A stretch of DNA of 64,000 nt from the NCBI RefSeq assembly GCF_024679095.1, contig NC_066518.1, forward strand, positions 11,896,243 through 11,960,242, given 5' to 3'. Position numbers and translations under genes: made by a program. Below, in pieces: positions 43,761-55,334 of this stretch (its first letter is position 1; each line of letters opens with the position of its first letter). This DNA comes from Eriocheir sinensis. Taxonomy: Eukaryota > Arthropoda > Malacostraca > Decapoda > Varunidae. A model generated the notes under the pieces. It did no database searches. It was not told the origin of the DNA and saw only the letters and a program-made list of their open reading frames with translations.

Positions 43761-44238
43761 AGCATACCTAGCGCTAGTGGGTTCCCTCTTATTCATCTTC
43801 CAGTGGTCCATTCAAGACACTCGCCACACGCTGGACTCTGCCACCAAAACGCAGGCCCAGTGTCACGGCGAGGAGGTGGGCGGGCGAGGACTGACCAGGA
43901 GGCTCCGGACTGTCTTGCCAATAACACCTGCCGCTCTCCTCGCCGTCTCGCTTTCAACTCCCGCCGCACACCTGTATCTCTTCTCGCCGCCTCAGTTTTG
44001 TAAGTGTGGCGCCCTTGATCTTTACCGTTGATGATGGAAAGGAAAGGAAACGTATGTAAAAGGAAAAAGGAAACGTAAATAGGAAAAGGAAAAGTTAAAG
44101 GAAATGGTGATAAGAGATATTTCGTATTTAAGTTTTTTTTTTATGGGTTATATTCGCTGACATTATAGGTTATATATGTTCTTTTTATTTAGCTTGTTTT
44201 GTTATTATTGCTATTATTGTTGTTATTGTTATCGTTTT

Positions 44239-44245
<7 letters not shown>

Positions 44246-44310
<65 letters not shown>
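44246..44310. repeat. (ATT)n, about 21 units
   Basis: A perfect ATT trinucleotide tract. Confidence 0.95.
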
Positions 44311-44893
44311 GTCACCGTTGCTTTCATCACCATCGCCATAAGCAACGTTTTCCATTTACTTTGCACTTCTTTAAACAAACTCTTTTTTCGTAGTCTGCAG
44401 AGATGTCATTTTCTTTGCAAGTAAACCGCACCAGTCAGTCCTAGAAACCTCACTTTACTATCCTTGCGTTTTCCTCATCTTACTCCTCATGCACTACTTA
44501 CACTCCTCATACCAGTCATTACTTATTTTACTTATACCTAAACTCACTCCATTTGATCTGCACCTCTCTGCACTTTTCCTTATTTTCGTTCCTTAGTCCT
44601 CACGTGTTTATCTGATCGTATACCATTTTAATACCTATGCTTCTCGTTTCTTCTCTTTGTTGTACCTCTTGAAATCCACTAACTATCCCTACACTTTTCT
44701 GCATCTTAACTTACCTTCTTACCTTACTCCTCATATGTGCCTACCTCATCTTATACCATCATAGTAGGTACTTAATAACTGCGGCTCCAATCTATTAACC
44801 ACCCCGCTCTCCGCGCACCTCATCACATCATACCCTATACTTTTTACTTCCCTCTCATGCGTACCTCACCTTATACCCTCTAGTATAGCTAAT

Positions 44894-45326
44894 CATAAGA
44901 ACATAAGAACGTAGGAGTCTGCAAGAGGCCGGTAGGTCTGTACGAGATATCTCCTTTGAACCTAAGCTCCCGTGTGTCTAACCCCACCTAATGTCGCTGT
45001 CCATGAATTTATCTAATCTATTTTTGAATGTGACAATTGTATTGGCACTCACCACATGACTGCTAAGCCTATTCCACTCATCCACCACTCTATTAGTAAA
45101 CCAATTTTTTGCCTATGTCCTTGTTGAATCTGAATTTATCCGGTTTAAACCCATTACTACGTGCCCTACCCGGTTCTCTTACCAACAGAACCTTATGAAT
45201 ATCCCCCTTATTAAAGCCCTTCATCCATTTATAAACCTCGACCATGTCTCCACGCACCCTTCACCTTTCTAGAGAGTGCAAGTTTAACTGTTTCAGTCTT
45301 TCCTCGTATGGCAAGTTTCTCAACCC
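44894..45326 (-). mobile_element. Second CR1 LINE fragment, 5' truncated and frameshifted
   Basis: It is homologous over its whole length to 3861-4300: the octamer tail, GCAAGAGGCCGGTAGG, and the coding part reading WNRL and DKFMDS on the minus strand. One extra T in a T run near 45106 breaks the reading frame. Homology stops abruptly at 45326, the 5' truncation point. Confidence 0.85.
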
Positions 45327-46009
45327 TTTCGACTCCTACCTAATACCTACGATTTAAATCTTTTCCTTAAGCTACCTCACATTTAAGCCTCATCGCACCG
45401 TGCCCTGTATTCTTATTATCATACCTCTCATGTGTACCTCACCTTATAATCCTCTAATATACCTAACGATCCTAAACCCTACACCTCCTACTTATCTCTC
45501 AAATCGTTTCGCTGTTCCTGCACTTGACCGTATATCTCATCTCCTCTGGGTCTAACTTCACTTCAGTCTTTTTTTAGCTTCGCCTTTACCTCCTGCACCT
45601 CAGTCATAAGCTCCTCCTTCCCCGTAGTAAGAATAGCGCGCTGGTGAGAGTGGTGTGCGTGAGTTCTTTCGGTGAATGGGAAGGAGAACGCCGATATTTT
45701 GGTGACATGATCGTGAATAAAGGATGCACGGCTGTCTTCAGGAAATGCAACGTTTGGTGAATGATGTAGATTTGTCCCCCTTGTGAATATGTGGTTTGTT
45801 TGTTGTGTGTGAGAGAGTGAGAGAGTGAGTGAGTGAGTTCTTTTTTGTGTGTGTGCGTGTGTGTTATATCTGAATTATTATATTTTATGCATCAGTCTGT
45901 ATTAACTTTTCGAATTTCATGGATTATTTAATGCTATACTTATCTTTACGAGGATTTCGAAATCATATCAAACTCCACCCAAGGTTTGAATACCACACCC
46001 TCTAGTCTG

Positions 46010-46757
46010 CACGCATGGCAGATGTGCGAGTCTGAGCCAGGGACTAAAAAAGGGTCTGAATATATGAGAGCGGTGCGGGGCTGAGCAATGGATTAAACGA
46101 TAGGGGCTTTTTTGAGAGAAGTGTGGGGTTTATTTATTTTGTTCTAAGTTACTTTAGGGGCTGAATGCATGAAAAAAGTGAGGGGAGGGGACTGAATACA
46201 TGGCGGAGGTGCGGGAGTAAGCAGTGGACTAAACTATAGGGGGTTGAATGCATGAGAGAAGTGTGGGGTTGATCTATGGACTAGACTATAGGGGGTTGAA
46301 TGCATGAGAGAAGTGTGGGGTTGATCAATGGACTAAACTATAGGGGGTTGAATGCATGAGAGAAGTGTGGGGTTGATCAATGGACTAAACTATAGGGGGT
46401 TGAATGCATGAGAGAAGTGTGGGGTTGATCAATGGACTAAACTATAGGGGGCTGAATGCATGAGAGAAGTGTGGGGTTGATCAATGGACTAGACTATAGG
46501 GGGTTGAATGCATGAGAGAAGTGTGGGGTTGATCAATGGACTAAACTATAGGGGGCTGAATGCATGAGAGAAGTGTGGGGTTGATCAATGGACTAAACTA
46601 TAGGGGGCTGAATGCATGAGAGAAGTGTGGGGTTGATCAATGGACTAAACTATAGGGGGCTGAATGCATGAGAGAAGTGTGGGGTTGATCAATGGACTAA
46701 ACTATAGGGGGCTGAATGCATGAGAGAAGTGTGGGGTTGATCAATGGACTAGACTAG
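46010..46757. repeat. 52-bp minisatellite, about 10 good copies plus decayed left edge
   Basis: The unit includes GAATGCATGAGAGAAGTG and GATCAATGGACTA, with an exact 52-base period between 46230 and 46757. Units at 46010-46230 are diverged and interrupted. T/C and A/G variants at two unit positions are shared between non-adjacent copies. Confidence 0.9.
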
Positions 46758-46765
46758 GGGATATA

Positions 46766-46912
46766 GGACGTGTTTCTAAACGTATCGGCACCTCAGTTCG
46801 CCTCTTTGAAAAGCCTGTCGTAGAAGTGGCTGGGATTTTAATGGAGTGTTGTGTGATGTTTGTGCCAGCTGTACACGACTTCTGCACCATGAACGGGAAA
46901 AACACCCATGAA
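46766..46912. mobile_element. Half copy of MITE-like family 2
   Basis: TTTCTAAACGTATCGGCACC, CAGTTCGCCTCTTTGAAAAG and GTAGAAGTGGCTGGGA mirror the right half of 5086-5312. It lies immediately after the 52-bp minisatellite. Its end, GCACCATGAACGGGAAAAAC, also occurs near 12527. Confidence 0.55.
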
Positions 46913-46964
46913 ATCCAGTATAATCCTCTCTTTGGCCTTGAGAAACAGTCATAGTGGAAGCCCT

Positions 46965-47103
46965 CTGCGTTTTTTTTTATTTTTTTTTTTTACGTCTACG
47001 CCTATAGCGCCAGTAGGCTTGTTTGATGGGTCTAGATGGTGTTCGGCCCCAGCCCGTCATGGCGCAGGCAAGTGTTTATTGTGGCGCCATCTTCTCTTCT
47101 CTC
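46965..47103 (-). mobile_element. 5'-truncated family B SINE
   Basis: The T run followed by ACGTCTACGCCTATAGCGCC, then CCCAGCCCGTCATGGCGCAG and GTGGCGCCATCTT, aligns with 60572-60718. The tRNA head is missing. Confidence 0.75.
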
Positions 47104-47790
47104 TTTAAAACAATATGGATATAAATGCATCACAAAGGTACAAGGCTGATCACTAGACTAAAAAACTAAGAGCTGAAGGCGACATGCTGAACGCTACACC
47201 TCAGTTCTTGGTCAATATAAACATGTGCTAGCGCGGGTTCCGAGGAGTACAGATGAAAGAACCATGACGATTTATGTAATGAGAAAAGTTTTAGAATTTT
47301 TAGTGAGGATTCCCAAAACGGACACGCAGGCTACTTCAACTTCTGCACAACTCATTGCGTGATCTACGTCCGTCATTCTTCTCGGAAACTAAAGTCTGCA
47401 AAGCCTTTTCTTTCTTCATGAAGCATTATTCCCTGTGGCAGTTTTTTGATCCAGGAACCCGAAGCTGATAACTTGACGCACCGCTGACGTCATTGTAATA
47501 GATGTCTCAACGCTTCCTCGTAGCCGCACAGGAGTCGAGGAGGTTCATAGTAATCGCCTCTCCTCAGGTCTCCTTGGGTTACTACGGCAATTTACTCGGC
47601 AAACAGTTATATTACCAAAACATAAATTAGATATGTTAATGCCAGTAACCTATGTTTTATATCTCTCCTATTGCACGTTATCAATGATTAGCTTATAAAT
47701 ACGTTTATATATGCATTGCCTCATGGACTGCGCATGTATTTGTATTAGTTTGACAGTGATATTTTCCACAAGTGGGTCATGACACTTTGG

Positions 47791-48007
47791 TCGATATTAT
47801 CAGACGCTTCCAACCCTCACGTCAAATATTTCCAAGGGCCGAAAAGGAGATCAGTCGGGTTCTAATGAGTGTCGTTTTAGGTTCACGGTCAAGAAGAAGG
47901 GTCAAACTGCCAGAAGGATCATAAAACTACTCATGGAAATGCTCAAAACTCCTACGAAAGCCTTGTCAAGCATGTATACTTGGGAGCCGAAATGTTAAGA
48001 ATATGGC
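47791..48007 (+). mobile_element. MITE-like repeat family 1, copy C
   Basis: The blocks ATTATCAGACGCTTCC, ACGTCAAATATTTCCAAGG, GGGTTCTAATGAGTG and CCTACGAAAGCCTTGTC match copies A and B in order. Confidence 0.75.
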
Positions 48008-48469
48008 CATTTGGACGTCCCAATGTCGGTCATTGTGCCGGGGAGAAGGACAAGTGCGTGACCCAAGTGGCACCCAAGTGGCGGCGGCGCGCGGGAGACA
48101 TTAATGAATCATGGTGGATTGATTTGGGGCCTCTAGCGCTTCCCGAAACATGGTGCGTTGGCCTGTCATGGTCATTCAGGACTGCGGGAACCTTTTCATC
48201 ATGATACAGCGACGACTTCACCCCCAAAAGAACAGTCCGGTTACGTGCCTTCTAGGGCTGCCTCCTCAGGGCGCCCGGGCGAAGCGTTGCATATGCTGGT
48301 TAAAATTAACTTGTCGGCATATATATAGAGAGAGATCTAGCTGCCTCCTTTAGCAGATCAGAAAGTCATCTGATAAATAATGGCAGACCAAATAACTTCA
48401 ATGTAGATCAACAAATGCCGACAATGTAAAATAGAAATAAGTATCTATATATTTATATTTGTCTACACG

Positions 48470-48685
48470 CCACCGTGGAGCAGTGGTCAGCGTGCCTGGC
48501 TGAGACTCCGCAGGCTTGGGTGCGAATCCCGACCTGGGCAGTCGGCGTGCAGCTCACCCAGCTGTTCATCCTCTTTTTCGGGCTTGTGGATAAATGGGTA
48601 CCTGGGGTTCGGAGATGAGCACCGTAGCCACGCGCAGCTGTAGAGTTGCACCCCTCTTTTACATTACATTTATCTGTCTATCTAT
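48470..48685 (+). mobile_element. tRNA-derived SINE, family A, internally deleted copy, with (ATCT)n tail
   Basis: The A box lies in CACCGTGGAGCAGTGGTCAG and the B box is GGTGCGAATCCC. The body matches the family A copy at 36992 but lacks about 90 bases between ACCTGGGG and CGGAGATGAGCA. It runs into a CTAT/ATCT tetranucleotide repeat (48676-48760), probably grown from its 3' tail. Confidence 0.85.
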
Positions 48686-49050
48686 TAATCTATCTATCTA
48701 TCTATCTATCTATCTACCTATCTATCTATCTATTTACCCGTATATCTATCTATCTTTTTATTCAGCTGTCTGTCTTGTTGCATGTTGTGGCCTATAATCA
48801 TGTCATTCGCCACTCTGCAGCAACAGACGCAGAAGAGAGCGAGATCAGTGTTGACACGTAAATTCTCAGAAAAACAGCACGATGCAGGAAAACAAAATGG
48901 TATAACAACGTGCCTCCCAGACGTTTCCACCACTTAACACTGAGCTATACATTTTCTATCCAATCCCTCTCTTTTGCTTTACGTCTATGTATTAACGACT
49001 TCTTCAACTGCAGTCCGTGCCAACTTAAACTTACTGCACGCGACTGGTGA

Positions 49051-49074
<24 letters not shown>

Positions 49075-49082
<8 letters not shown>

Positions 49083-50170
49083 GAGGGGGGGGGGGGGGAA
49101 TGATGTGTTTATAGGGGGGTGAAGGTGAAAGGGTGAGGGATGAAGGGAATGGTATGTTTGTGTGTGCGTGCGGTAAATGACAGTTTGCCGTTGTGCATGT
49201 GTGAGTGTGTGGGTGGGGGATATGCGGGGGAAGGAAGAGGGCGGGTGGGGAGTGTGTGTGCATGAGAGTGTGAAAGTCTAGCGTTGTGTGTGTATGCTTG
49301 TGTGTGGGTGGGTGAACAGGGGGCGGTAGGGAAGTGGTTGTGAGGGGTTGACATTCTGGCGTTCTGTGTGTGTTGGGGGAGGGGGAAGGTGGGTGGGCGT
49401 GTGGGTGGATATGAGTGTGAGGGTGTGACAGTGTGGTTGTGGGTAAGAGAGGGGGTGGGCGGACAGGGAGCGGGATAGAAGTGCATGTGAGGGGGTGACA
49501 GGTTAACGTTGTGAGGATTGAAGGATGGAGCGACTTGCTGATAAACGACACGGGCTTCACCTCATAAAGTGTAAAATGTTATGTGTCGTTCCCCGCCTCA
49601 CTCTCCAACAGGCCTGCAGCTAAAGAAAAAAAAAAAAAAAGCGCTGTTCCTTCATTCTCAGTAAAGGGGGTTCACTTCTTTGACTACCGGGTGTGGGGGG
49701 AGAATGTGGGGGAGGGGGAAGGGGTGGGAGTTTTTTATGTGTGGGGGGAAGGGGTGGGAGAAGCTTGTGTGTGGGGGGATTGGGTAGGAGTAATTTGTGT
49801 GTATGTGGGGGGGGAGGGGGGAGTTATTTGTGTGTGGGGGAAGGGTTAGGAGTAATTTGTGTGTGCTGGGGGAAGGGGTGAGAGAAGTTTGTGTGTGTGG
49901 GGAAGGGGTGGGAGTAATTTGTTTGTGTGTGTGGGGAAGGGGTGGGAGTAATTTGTTTGTGTGTGTGGGGAAGGGGTGGGAGAAATTTGTGGGGGGGGAT
50001 GAGGGGGAGTAATTTGTGTGGGGGAGGTGGAAGGGGTGGAAGTAATTTGTTTGTGTGTGGGGGGGAAATGGGAAGGAATAATTTGTGTGGAGGAGAGGGT
50101 GGGAGTAATTTGTTTGTTTGTGTGTGGGGGGGGAAAGGGGGGGAGGTAAGAAGAGGGGAGGGGGGGGGGG
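49075..50170. repeat. 1.1-kb G-rich, strand-asymmetric tract
   Basis: The + strand is almost free of C. It holds dozens of G runs of four or more. From 49690 to 50130 it is a degenerate ~30-bp repeat of the type GGGGAAGGGGTGGGAGTAAT plus TTGTGTG. Long frames here are Gly/Val or Pro/His low complexity and are not genes. Confidence 0.85.
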
Positions 50171-50639
50171 AGACTACACACATAATACGGCCTGTAATTT
50201 TCGCCACTCTTCCATGTTGCATTTAAGCGGAAGTGACTCGCCGTTTATCTCTCACCGTTGCAACAAAATATCTCCCTCCTGACGCAGATTGCATGACTTC
50301 AAACGTTTCAGGCGCCATAACTCGCAGGGAACGTATTACCACCCCCTTAATAAACGTTGCCCCCCCTCCCCTTCCCCCGCCCTCTCTTAACGTAATTCCC
50401 TTGTAACGTTTTTTTTTCTTTGTCTCTCTCTTCTTCCTTGTATTATTATCTAAGTGTCAGGGATAATATTTTTACGTTGGTGCAGTTACTTTTTTTGTAT
50501 TTAGTAGGTCAACGGTATCACCTAACCCTCTCTTATAACGTAATTCACTGTAACGTTGTTTTTTTACCCTCTTCTCTCTTTACGATTATCTTTACGTTAT
50601 CATCCAAGTGTCAGGATAATCTTAACGTTATCTTCTTTT

Positions 50640-50777
50640 TACGGTGAAGGAAGCAGCTCAAGGGTAAAAAAAAAAAAGAGAAAAAAAAGCCCGCTAATCA
50701 CCGCCCTATAAAAGACTGTACAGATGAGTGGCCAAAAAGGGAGGTCAATTTCGGGTTGAGAGGTGTCTAGCCCACTT
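50640..50777 (-). mobile_element. Family P retroposon fragment, copy 5
   Basis: This is one of the best-preserved copies: GGTGAAGGAAGCAGCTCAAG, GCCCGCTAATCACCGCCCTA, TGTACAGATGAGTGGCC and GGGAGGTCAATTTCGGGTTG. Confidence 0.65.
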
Positions 50778-51215
50778 ATTATTTTTTTTTATCTATTTAG
50801 CAGGTCAACGGTACTTAGGTTTCCCCCTTGCTCCCCCTCCTTCACCCCACACACATACAGTAATGATAACTTATTCATAACCTGCATCCTCCCCCTCCCC
50901 TCCTTATTTATCAGTAGTTTCCTTTCGTCATATCCGCCGTCAGCAGGTGTAAGCTTAATTTAGGGTCTCCTCCATCTTGGTTTAGGCTTCAGGGTTATCT
51001 CCACTTTTTTTTTATTTCTTATTTTATTTTATTTTATTATTTTGTTTCTATTTTATTTTTATTTTTTTTTTCATTTTATTTGTTTGGGTTAGGCTTTACG
51101 ATTATCTTCACTTTTTATTCCTTTCCTCTGTTTCCGTGTTCCTTATATCTCATTATCTCTTTTAGCATATCTCCACTACCGTATTACTTATGTTTTTTTA
51201 GTTTTCTTATCCGGG

Positions 51216-51218
<3 letters not shown>

Positions 51219-51289
<71 letters not shown>
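51219..51289. repeat. (CT)n, about 35 units
   Basis: A perfect CT tract within T/C-rich DNA. Confidence 0.95.
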
Positions 51290-51292
<3 letters not shown>

Positions 51293-52137
51293 CCAAGGTC
51301 GTTCCGTCATTCGCGTTCTCAATCTCTCTTATTTATTTTCTCAACTAAATCACTTTCATTATAATCTTCCTTCCGCTTGATTAAAAACAGTCTCTGCAAT
51401 AATTCTTACACACTCTTCTTTTTATCCTTCAAGTAACAGAAAAATAAACTGGTTCCTACGTCACTCTTAACGTCTGCCTTTTTCTTAAATTCCTGAACGC
51501 AATTTCTTAAGCCTCTCCCATTTTTTCATTTTTCCACTCCGTTCTAAGTTCTTCCTCTCTTCACGCTCTTCATCCCCTTCTATTCATTTACTTTTCTCTG
51601 TTTACTTTTCTTCCTGGTTTGAGAGTAAATGTCCGAGTGTGCCTATCCATACATTTTACATACATAGCGTGTTGGGGGAGAGAGAAGAGAGGAAGGGTGA
51701 AGGGTAAGACTTTAAAAATTAGTTCTTGCATTAGTGATCAGTATGAGGAAGGGAAGGGAGCATTGAAGAAGAGGAGGAGGAGGAGGAGAGGTGGAAAGAA
51801 AAGAGAAACAAGTACCCTCTTCATTCCTCCCTCATTCCACCTACCTCTATAAACACAATATCGACTTAGTGAGAATTCTTTTTGCGTTACGAAAGAAAGA
51901 AAGTCAGAGAGGTTGTTAATTATTGATACGTAAGGGCTGGTAATGGTGGTGGTAATGGTGGTGGTGATGGTGGTAGTGAAGGTGATCAGGGTCCTGGTAT
52001 TGGTGGGAATAGCGGTGATGAGGGTGATGATTAGTGTTACTTGTGTTGATGTTATATAAGAGTGGAACGTAAGTCTAATAAAAAGGGTGAATGTGATGAT
52101 GATGGGGAGGGAAGTGGTATTTGTTTCATGAGTAATT

Positions 52138-52184
<47 letters not shown>
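52138..52184. repeat. (TAG)n, about 15 units
   Basis: A TAG/GTA trinucleotide tract. The preceding 51930-52030 is a GGT/GAT-rich degenerate repeat. Confidence 0.95.
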
Positions 52185-52524
52185 CTTGTTGTTGTATTGA
52201 TCGTTACCTGTTCAGAAAAGTGTTATCAGGCATACTTGCGATATTATTAGAGTGGGAAGCGGTGAAGATGGCTTTGGTAGTAATAACATTGATTAGTACT
52301 GAGCATGTTATGGTAGTAATATTGAAAGCACTAGACAGGTTGAGGTGATGATATTAATAGCACTAAACATGTACCTATCGAGCTGTGTAAGCATGTTCGG
52401 TATTTGTACAGGCGTTATTGGTGTGGGTGTTGATATGGGTGTCTCTACGGGCAACCAGACAGCCAGGCCACAACCGCACCCGTCATTGTTGGTTGTATTT
52501 TGGGAACACGAAAAAGAGCGAAAC

Positions 52525-53130
52525 GTGATACGACTTCCTCCTTCCCCCTTTCCCTTCCTCTCCCTCCTCTCTCTCCTTCGTCATTACTCCCCTTCCACTC
52601 TACTCTCCCCCTTTTCCTTACCTGCCTCCTCTCTCCTTCCCCCTTTCCCTTCCTCTCCCTCCTCTCTCTCCTCCGTCATTACACCCCTTCCACTCTACTC
52701 TCCCCCTTTTCCTCACCTTCGTGTCTACTCCTTCTCCCTTCCCCATTCCTCTCCTTTCTCTCCTCCATCAGTATCCCCCTTCCACTCATCCTTCTCTCTC
52801 TTTCCCTCTCCTTTCTCTCTCTCTGTCTGTCAGTATCTTCCTTCTATTCGTCTGTCCCTCTCTATTTTCCTTCCTTCTTCCCTTCCTTCTTTCACTACCT
52901 CCCTCCTTCCTTCCTTCCACTCATTTTTCCCCTCCACTCCCTCTCTGTTATCCTCCCTCTCTCCATCTTCATTCCTTCCTCCCTTCTCCCTCTTTCCTCT
53001 CTCACTCCACACTCTACCTCCATTCCTTCCTCCCTTCCCTCTCTCACCACCTACCTCCCTCCTCCTATCCTCCCACCGGCAATCATCTCTCTTCACTCAC
53101 CCTTCCCCCTCTCCCTCTCCCTCTTACGTA
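52525..53130. repeat. 0.6-kb polypyrimidine (C/T) tract
   Basis: It is almost purely C and T on the + strand, mostly TTCC, CTCCC and CTCT motifs, with a partial duplication (TCCTTCCCCCTTTCCCTTCC near 52535 and 52635). The 250- and 286-residue open frames across it are Ser/Pro/Leu low complexity. Confidence 0.85.
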
Positions 53131-53373
53131 TGCCGGTCCCAACCCTACAGAGGGGAATTAAGGACAGTAGAGATAATAGCAGTAGTAGGACACATCGATT
53201 ACTAAGAAACTTCCTTCTGCGCTGCTATAGACGGCTCTTTCGCTCCTTATAACAATGCTTAGGTTAGGGTATTGGCAACACTGAGAATATCGTTGCCTTA
53301 CATAACCCCAATACTTCCTTGTTATATGATATGCACGATGTTGACTTACGGTGTTGAGTGGATGGTTGTGCCT

Positions 53374-53405
<32 letters not shown>

Positions 53406-53580
53406 GGGGTGGGGTGGGGGGGGACAAGTATACAATCTGACTGTTAGAAAACGGAACTTGCAAACATACGAACGAACGAATATGAGTGTCTGTGGTGCGT
53501 GCTTGCGTGAGCCCGTCGACGGATGCAGTCTGATACGACCTTCATTTTTTTTTTTACCTGACAGCCACACCCGCACATTC

Positions 53581-53692
53581 TCTCTCTCTCTCTCTCTCTC
53601 TCTCTGGAAACATCTGCCGCTCTTCGTTACAGAGGCCGAAAATAGAAGCTTCATAATAAATATCTTCTGAATAACTCCTCTTATACGCACTA

Positions 53693-53730
<38 letters not shown>

Positions 53731-53813
53731 AAACACCTGCGCTCTTCGTTACAGAGGCCGAAAATAGAAGCTTCATAATAAATATCTACTGAATAACTCT
53801 CTTATACGCACTA

Positions 53814-53877
<64 letters not shown>

Positions 53878-53967
53878 AAACACCTGCCGCTCTTCGTTAC
53901 AGAGGCCGAAAATAGAAGCTTCATAATGCTCATCTACTGAATAACTCATCTCTTACGCACTAACCTC

Positions 53968-54008
<41 letters not shown>
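53581..54008. repeat. Tandem segment (three copies) separated by (CT)n tracts
   Basis: GGAAACACCTGCCGCTCTTC, GTTACAGAGGCCGAAAATAG and TATACGCACTAACC occur three times (from about 53607, 53729 and 53875). Each copy is preceded by a CT tract of different length, and a fourth tract follows. Confidence 0.85.
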
Positions 54009-54010
<2 letters not shown>

Positions 54011-54123
54011 AGGCCTTGGCGCACGGAAGGTTAAATATTACATTGAATACGCTTTTGCCAGTCACGCCTATCATCCTTGTGTATTACTGTTATCACATTC
54101 CCATTCTATACTTAAGCCGTGAG

Positions 54124-54126
<3 letters not shown>

Positions 54127-54175
<49 letters not shown>
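54127..54175. repeat. (GT)n, about 24 units
   Basis: A GT tract just left of family P copy 6. Confidence 0.95.
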
Positions 54176-54177
<2 letters not shown>

Positions 54178-54232
54178 TTGAATGGGAAGAAATGGTCAAG
54201 TGATATAAAAAACGAAAATCTAGAAAACCCCG

Positions 54233-54352
54233 TATTTTTTTTACCGTAATGGAAGCAGGTCAAGGGCAAAAACAAATGAAAACACACAAAAAAGCTCGCT
54301 ATTGCCGCTAAGCTCTGCTCCTATAGCAAGACAGAAGAGGAGAGTGAAGAAG
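54233..54352 (-). mobile_element. Family P retroposon fragment, copy 6
   Basis: TTTTTTTTACCGTAATGGAA, GCAGGTCAAGGGCAAAAAC and GCTCGCTATTGCCGC match, diverged. It lies just left of MITE copy D. Confidence 0.55.
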
Positions 54353-54469
54353 AAGTGAGACAATTATGCTGCGAAGTGATGGAAAAGTAAGGTTTATTCT
54401 GCATACAAAACAAGCAAATCACTGTGCATTCCGACTTGAGGGAAGAAGGACGGGACAGTGATATCAAGG

Positions 54470-54687
54470 CTCGTATTAAAAGACATTTCGCCGCCCAAGA
54501 ACACATATTTGACAAGGCTTTCCTAGGAGTTGTGGGCATATCCAGGAGTAATTTCTTGACCCTGGTGGTAGTGTGACCCTTCTTCTGTACCAATAACCTG
54601 AAGAAACACTCATTAGAACCCGACTGACCCTCACTTTGACCTTTAGAAATAGCTGATGTGAGAACCGAACGTGTCTTATAATACCAA
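54470..54687 (-). mobile_element. MITE-like repeat family 1, copy D, inverted
   Basis: On the minus strand it reads GGTATTATAAGACACGTTC, GGTTCTAATGAGTG, GGTACAGAAGAAGGGTCACA, CCTAGGAAAGCCTTGTC and ends in GTCTTTTAATACGAG. It is a full-length relative of copies A-C in the opposite orientation. Confidence 0.75.
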
Positions 54688-55334
54688 CCCAAGAGTCGTG
54701 AGCTGGAAGTAAAGAATTCCATGCCCCGTCCTTGAGACCGCCATCACTACTGTACTCCAGACGATTAATAACTGTTTACTGCGTCCTTGTCCCACCGCCG
54801 AGGCACGCGAGACAAACACAACCAAATCATGACTAACGCTGGAGCTCCTTTGCGTGTTTAGCTGTCAAGGCGTAGGGAACAAAAGAAAGGTGTTTGGGAG
54901 GCAACATAAAGATCATATTTTCTTGGAAAGGTGTATGTATGTGGGGGGAGGGGGGGTAAGTGTGTATGTGTGTGTGTGTGTGTGTGTGTAAACTTCCTCG
55001 ACACTAATACTAGGAAGTTACATTTCGCCTATAGCATCTCCTATCCCGGTGGTTCTTGAAGGCTCTCGTCTCAGATACCCCAAAACTTCCCCTCCACATA
55101 AACCTGATACCCTTCTTCACTATTAGCCTTCCACTTAACATTGGACCTTCAATATCCAATACCAAGCAAGGCACGAAATTGTTCATAAATGTTTGTTTTT
55201 ATTTAGATTACGGAGACCCTCATAAGCCCGTTTCGATTGCCCATGGACGCCTCAAGACACCACTTCTCATCACCTGTCCTAACCCGCATAACCCACAACT
55301 GACGGCGTTCACTCTTACCTCCGCCAGGTGAGGG
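54688..55334 (+). promoter_or_regulatory. Upstream region of the secreted-protein gene
   Basis: It contains the start of transcription or a leader intron. A plausible acceptor (CTCTTACCTCCGCCAG, ending at 55327) lies 7 bases before the ATG, so a non-coding first exon further upstream is possible. A GT tract lies at 54960-54990. No core promoter can be assigned. Confidence 0.3.

Larger units (their letters stand above)
42481..46009. other. Intergenic, no gene recognised apart from CR1 copy 2 and microsatellites
   Basis: A T/C-rich, AT-leaning region. The frames at 43332-44003 and 43777-44031 are driven by repeats or lack domains. Around copy 2 (44400-45600) the DNA is a degenerate pyrimidine-rich repeat with recurring CTCATG(T/C)GTACCTCA. 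Confidence 0.5.
50171..52524. other. Intergenic, T/C-rich then GGT/GAT-rich, no gene recognised
   Basis: AACGTAATTC and TAACGTT motifs recur at 50390-50640. The rest is low complexity apart from family P copy 5. Confidence 0.5.

Noticed and set aside
43332..44003. 223-codon open frame
   Set aside because: Over half is His/Thr from CA repeats. The remainder has no domain or splice support.
41357..46757. Regularly spaced repeats that could be mistaken for a CRISPR array (41.4-42.5 and 46.0-46.8 kb)
   Set aside because: Units are contiguous tandem repeats without unique spacers, in a eukaryotic genome.
49583..50226. Gly/Val-rich and Pro/His-rich frames in the G-rich tract
   Set aside because: Pure consequence of the degenerate GGGGAAGGGGTGGG repeat.
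52345..53205. Open frames of 286, 250 and 146 codons on the + strand
   Set aside because: They lie in a near-pure C/T tract. The products are Ser/Pro/Leu low complexity in all three frames, as expected when pyrimidine DNA lacks stop codons.
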